From the NCBI GenBank assembly GCA_027858275.1, contig JAQIDA010000116.1, positions 1-7,693 on the forward strand: 7,693 nt of DNA, in the 5' to 3' direction. This DNA is from Candidatus Kapaibacterium sp. GTDB taxonomy: Bacteria; Bacteroidota; Ignavibacteria; Kapaibacteriales; UBA2268. Below the pieces are notes generated by a model. It had not been told where the DNA came from, did not search any database, and saw only the letters and a list, made by a program, of their open reading frames with translations. Made by a program: the position numbers and the translations under genes. Below are positions 6,783 to 7,693 of this stretch, in pieces (position 1 is the stretch's first letter; each line of letters begins with the position of its first letter).

Positions 6783-7693
6783 ATGGAATACACTGAATAT
6801 ACTGATGAAAAAACTGAAACAAAGATTTGTTATTCATCTTTTATTCCTGTCGAAGAGGAACAGGCTGTAGAGTATCATTTAATTATTTCTCCTGAGTGCG
6901 GCGGAAGCGTTGAAAAGCAAGCAATTGCCATTAAAGCAGCTTACTCTGAGTTTCTCCATGAAAGGGGACTGACCGAAGATAATGAGTTTTTCGCGAGAGT
7001 TTTTCTTAGCGACGCGATTAATCAAATTAAAGCTGTAAATAAAGTATTAGACCAAAAAGGCAATGCCTTTTCTTTGATAGAACAAGCCCCCTTGCCCGAT
7101 AAAAAAATCTCCGCGTGGATTTGGCTCGTAGGCGGCGGCGGTTCTATGAAAAAATATTCTCCCGACGGGATAACGACTTTCCGTAAAGGGTTGAAGCATA
7201 TATTTTCATTTGGGAAAACCGCGAATTTTAGAGATTTTTCTTCCGGTCAAACTGATTATGTGTTTTCTAAGTATACGAAACTACTGACTGAGCAGGGAAT
7301 GAATCTAAAGGACAATGTGATTCGCACATGGCTGTTCGTTCGTGATATTGACAACAATTACGAGGGAGTGGTTGCAGCTCGTCGAGAGTTTTTCAAGAAA
7401 CACGGATTGACAAAAGACACACATTATATAAGCAGCACAGGTATTGAAGGTAAATCGTTCGATCCGGATCAACTGATGATTGCCGATATCTACGCGATCA
7501 AAGGCATTAAACGAGAACAGATTAAATTCCTCAGCGCTGCGAATAATCTCAATCCTACCCACGAGTACGGTGTCACATTCGAGCGCGGCACAACCATTGA
7601 TTACGCTGACAGAAAGCATATCTTCATTTCAGGTACCGCAAGCATAGACAACAAAGGAAAGATTGTTGCTGAAAATGACATAATGAACCAATG
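6783..7693 (+). CDS. Rid/YjgF-superfamily protein, chorismatase-like, 3' end missing
   Basis: The frame is open from the ATG at 6783 to the window edge: 303 complete codons without a stop, so the gene continues beyond it. The ATG is the only ATG in frame after the upstream stop at 6726; the leader lacks a Shine-Dalgarno sequence. Recognisable segments are RTWLFVRDID (181-190), an HYISSTGIEG block (214-223), and GTTIDYADRKHIFISGTAS (269-287) followed by IDNKGKIV. This last stretch resembles the first strands of a RidA barrel ('G..v..g..vfiSGq...d..G.iv.gd...Q'). The TW-(6)-DI ... F...G ... SSTGI.G pattern recalls chorismatase-type (FkbO/Hyg5/XanB2-like) and longer Bacteroidota 'YjgF-family' proteins. 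The N-terminal 120 residues also look like a degenerate Rid unit. No signal peptide is seen, so it should be cytoplasmic. Superfamily membership is fairly sure; chorismate hydrolysis is only a suggestion because the decisive C-terminal part is missing. Confidence 0.75.
   Translation, partial: MEYTEYTDEKTETKICYSSFIPVEEEQAVEYHLIISPECGGSVEKQAIAIKAAYSEFLHERGLTEDNEFFARVFLSDAINQIKAVNKVLDQKGNAFSLIEQAPLPDKKISAWIWLVGGGGSMKKYSPDGITTFRKGLKHIFSFGKTANFRDFSSGQTDYVFSKYTKLLTEQGMNLKDNVIRTWLFVRDIDNNYEGVVAARREFFKKHGLTKDTHYISSTGIEGKSFDPDQLMIADIYAIKGIKREQIKFLSAANNLNPTHEYGVTFERGTTIDYADRKHIFISGTASIDNKGKIVAENDIMNQ

Noticed and set aside
6745..6863. 39-residue frame starting at ATG 6745
   Set aside because: It runs out of phase into the Rid-like gene, and its translation looks like a frame-shifted read of that gene.
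7305..7619. 104-residue open frame on the minus strand near the window end
   Set aside because: It is antisense to the Rid-like gene, whose + strand frame has recognisable motifs and no stops for 303 codons.

Overview
The window looks like a piece of a Bacteroidota/Chlorobiota-type chromosome, perhaps from an Ignavibacteria- or Kapabacteria-like lineage. The main clue is an exported protein ending in a type IX secretion (T9SS) sorting domain with the 'YPNPFN' signature. Supporting clues are moderately AT-rich DNA and starts preceded by A-rich leaders rather than clear Shine-Dalgarno sequences. The lineage is inferred from these features, not from a database search.

Layout. Positions 1-3689 (+ strand) hold a four-gene efflux operon of the MacA/MacB type: the 3' end of a periplasmic adaptor (HlyD/RND-adaptor family), a stand-alone MacB/LolD-class ATPase, and two paralogous but distinct FtsX/MacB-type permeases. 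A 158-bp spacer between adaptor and ATPase holds two tandem G/C-rich imperfect hairpins that look like a REP/BIME-type palindromic element. The operon ends at a probable intrinsic terminator (3711-3749). It is followed by an unusual set of three related arms (3765-3846) that can fold in two mutually exclusive ways.

Positions 6444-3847 (- strand, convergent with the operon) encode an 865-residue secreted protein with a Sec signal peptide, a DUF3160-type body of unknown function and a C-terminal T9SS sorting domain. A 338-bp AT-rich divergent intergenic region separates it from the last gene. That gene (6783 to the window end, + strand, cut off by the edge) encodes a protein of the Rid/YjgF superfamily resembling the chorismatase-like group. 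It appears to be built from successive Rid-like units.

How the genes may work together. The adaptor, ATPase and two permeases should form one inner-membrane/periplasm machine that passes a substrate to an outer-membrane TolC-like channel, which is not in this window. The DUF3160 protein and the Rid-like protein are transcribed separately from the operon, and nothing visible ties them to it. No CRISPR array, tRNA, rRNA, insertion sequence or phage gene was seen. The most interesting points are the T9SS-exported DUF3160 protein, the multi-unit Rid protein, and the switch-like inverted repeats between the convergent genes.
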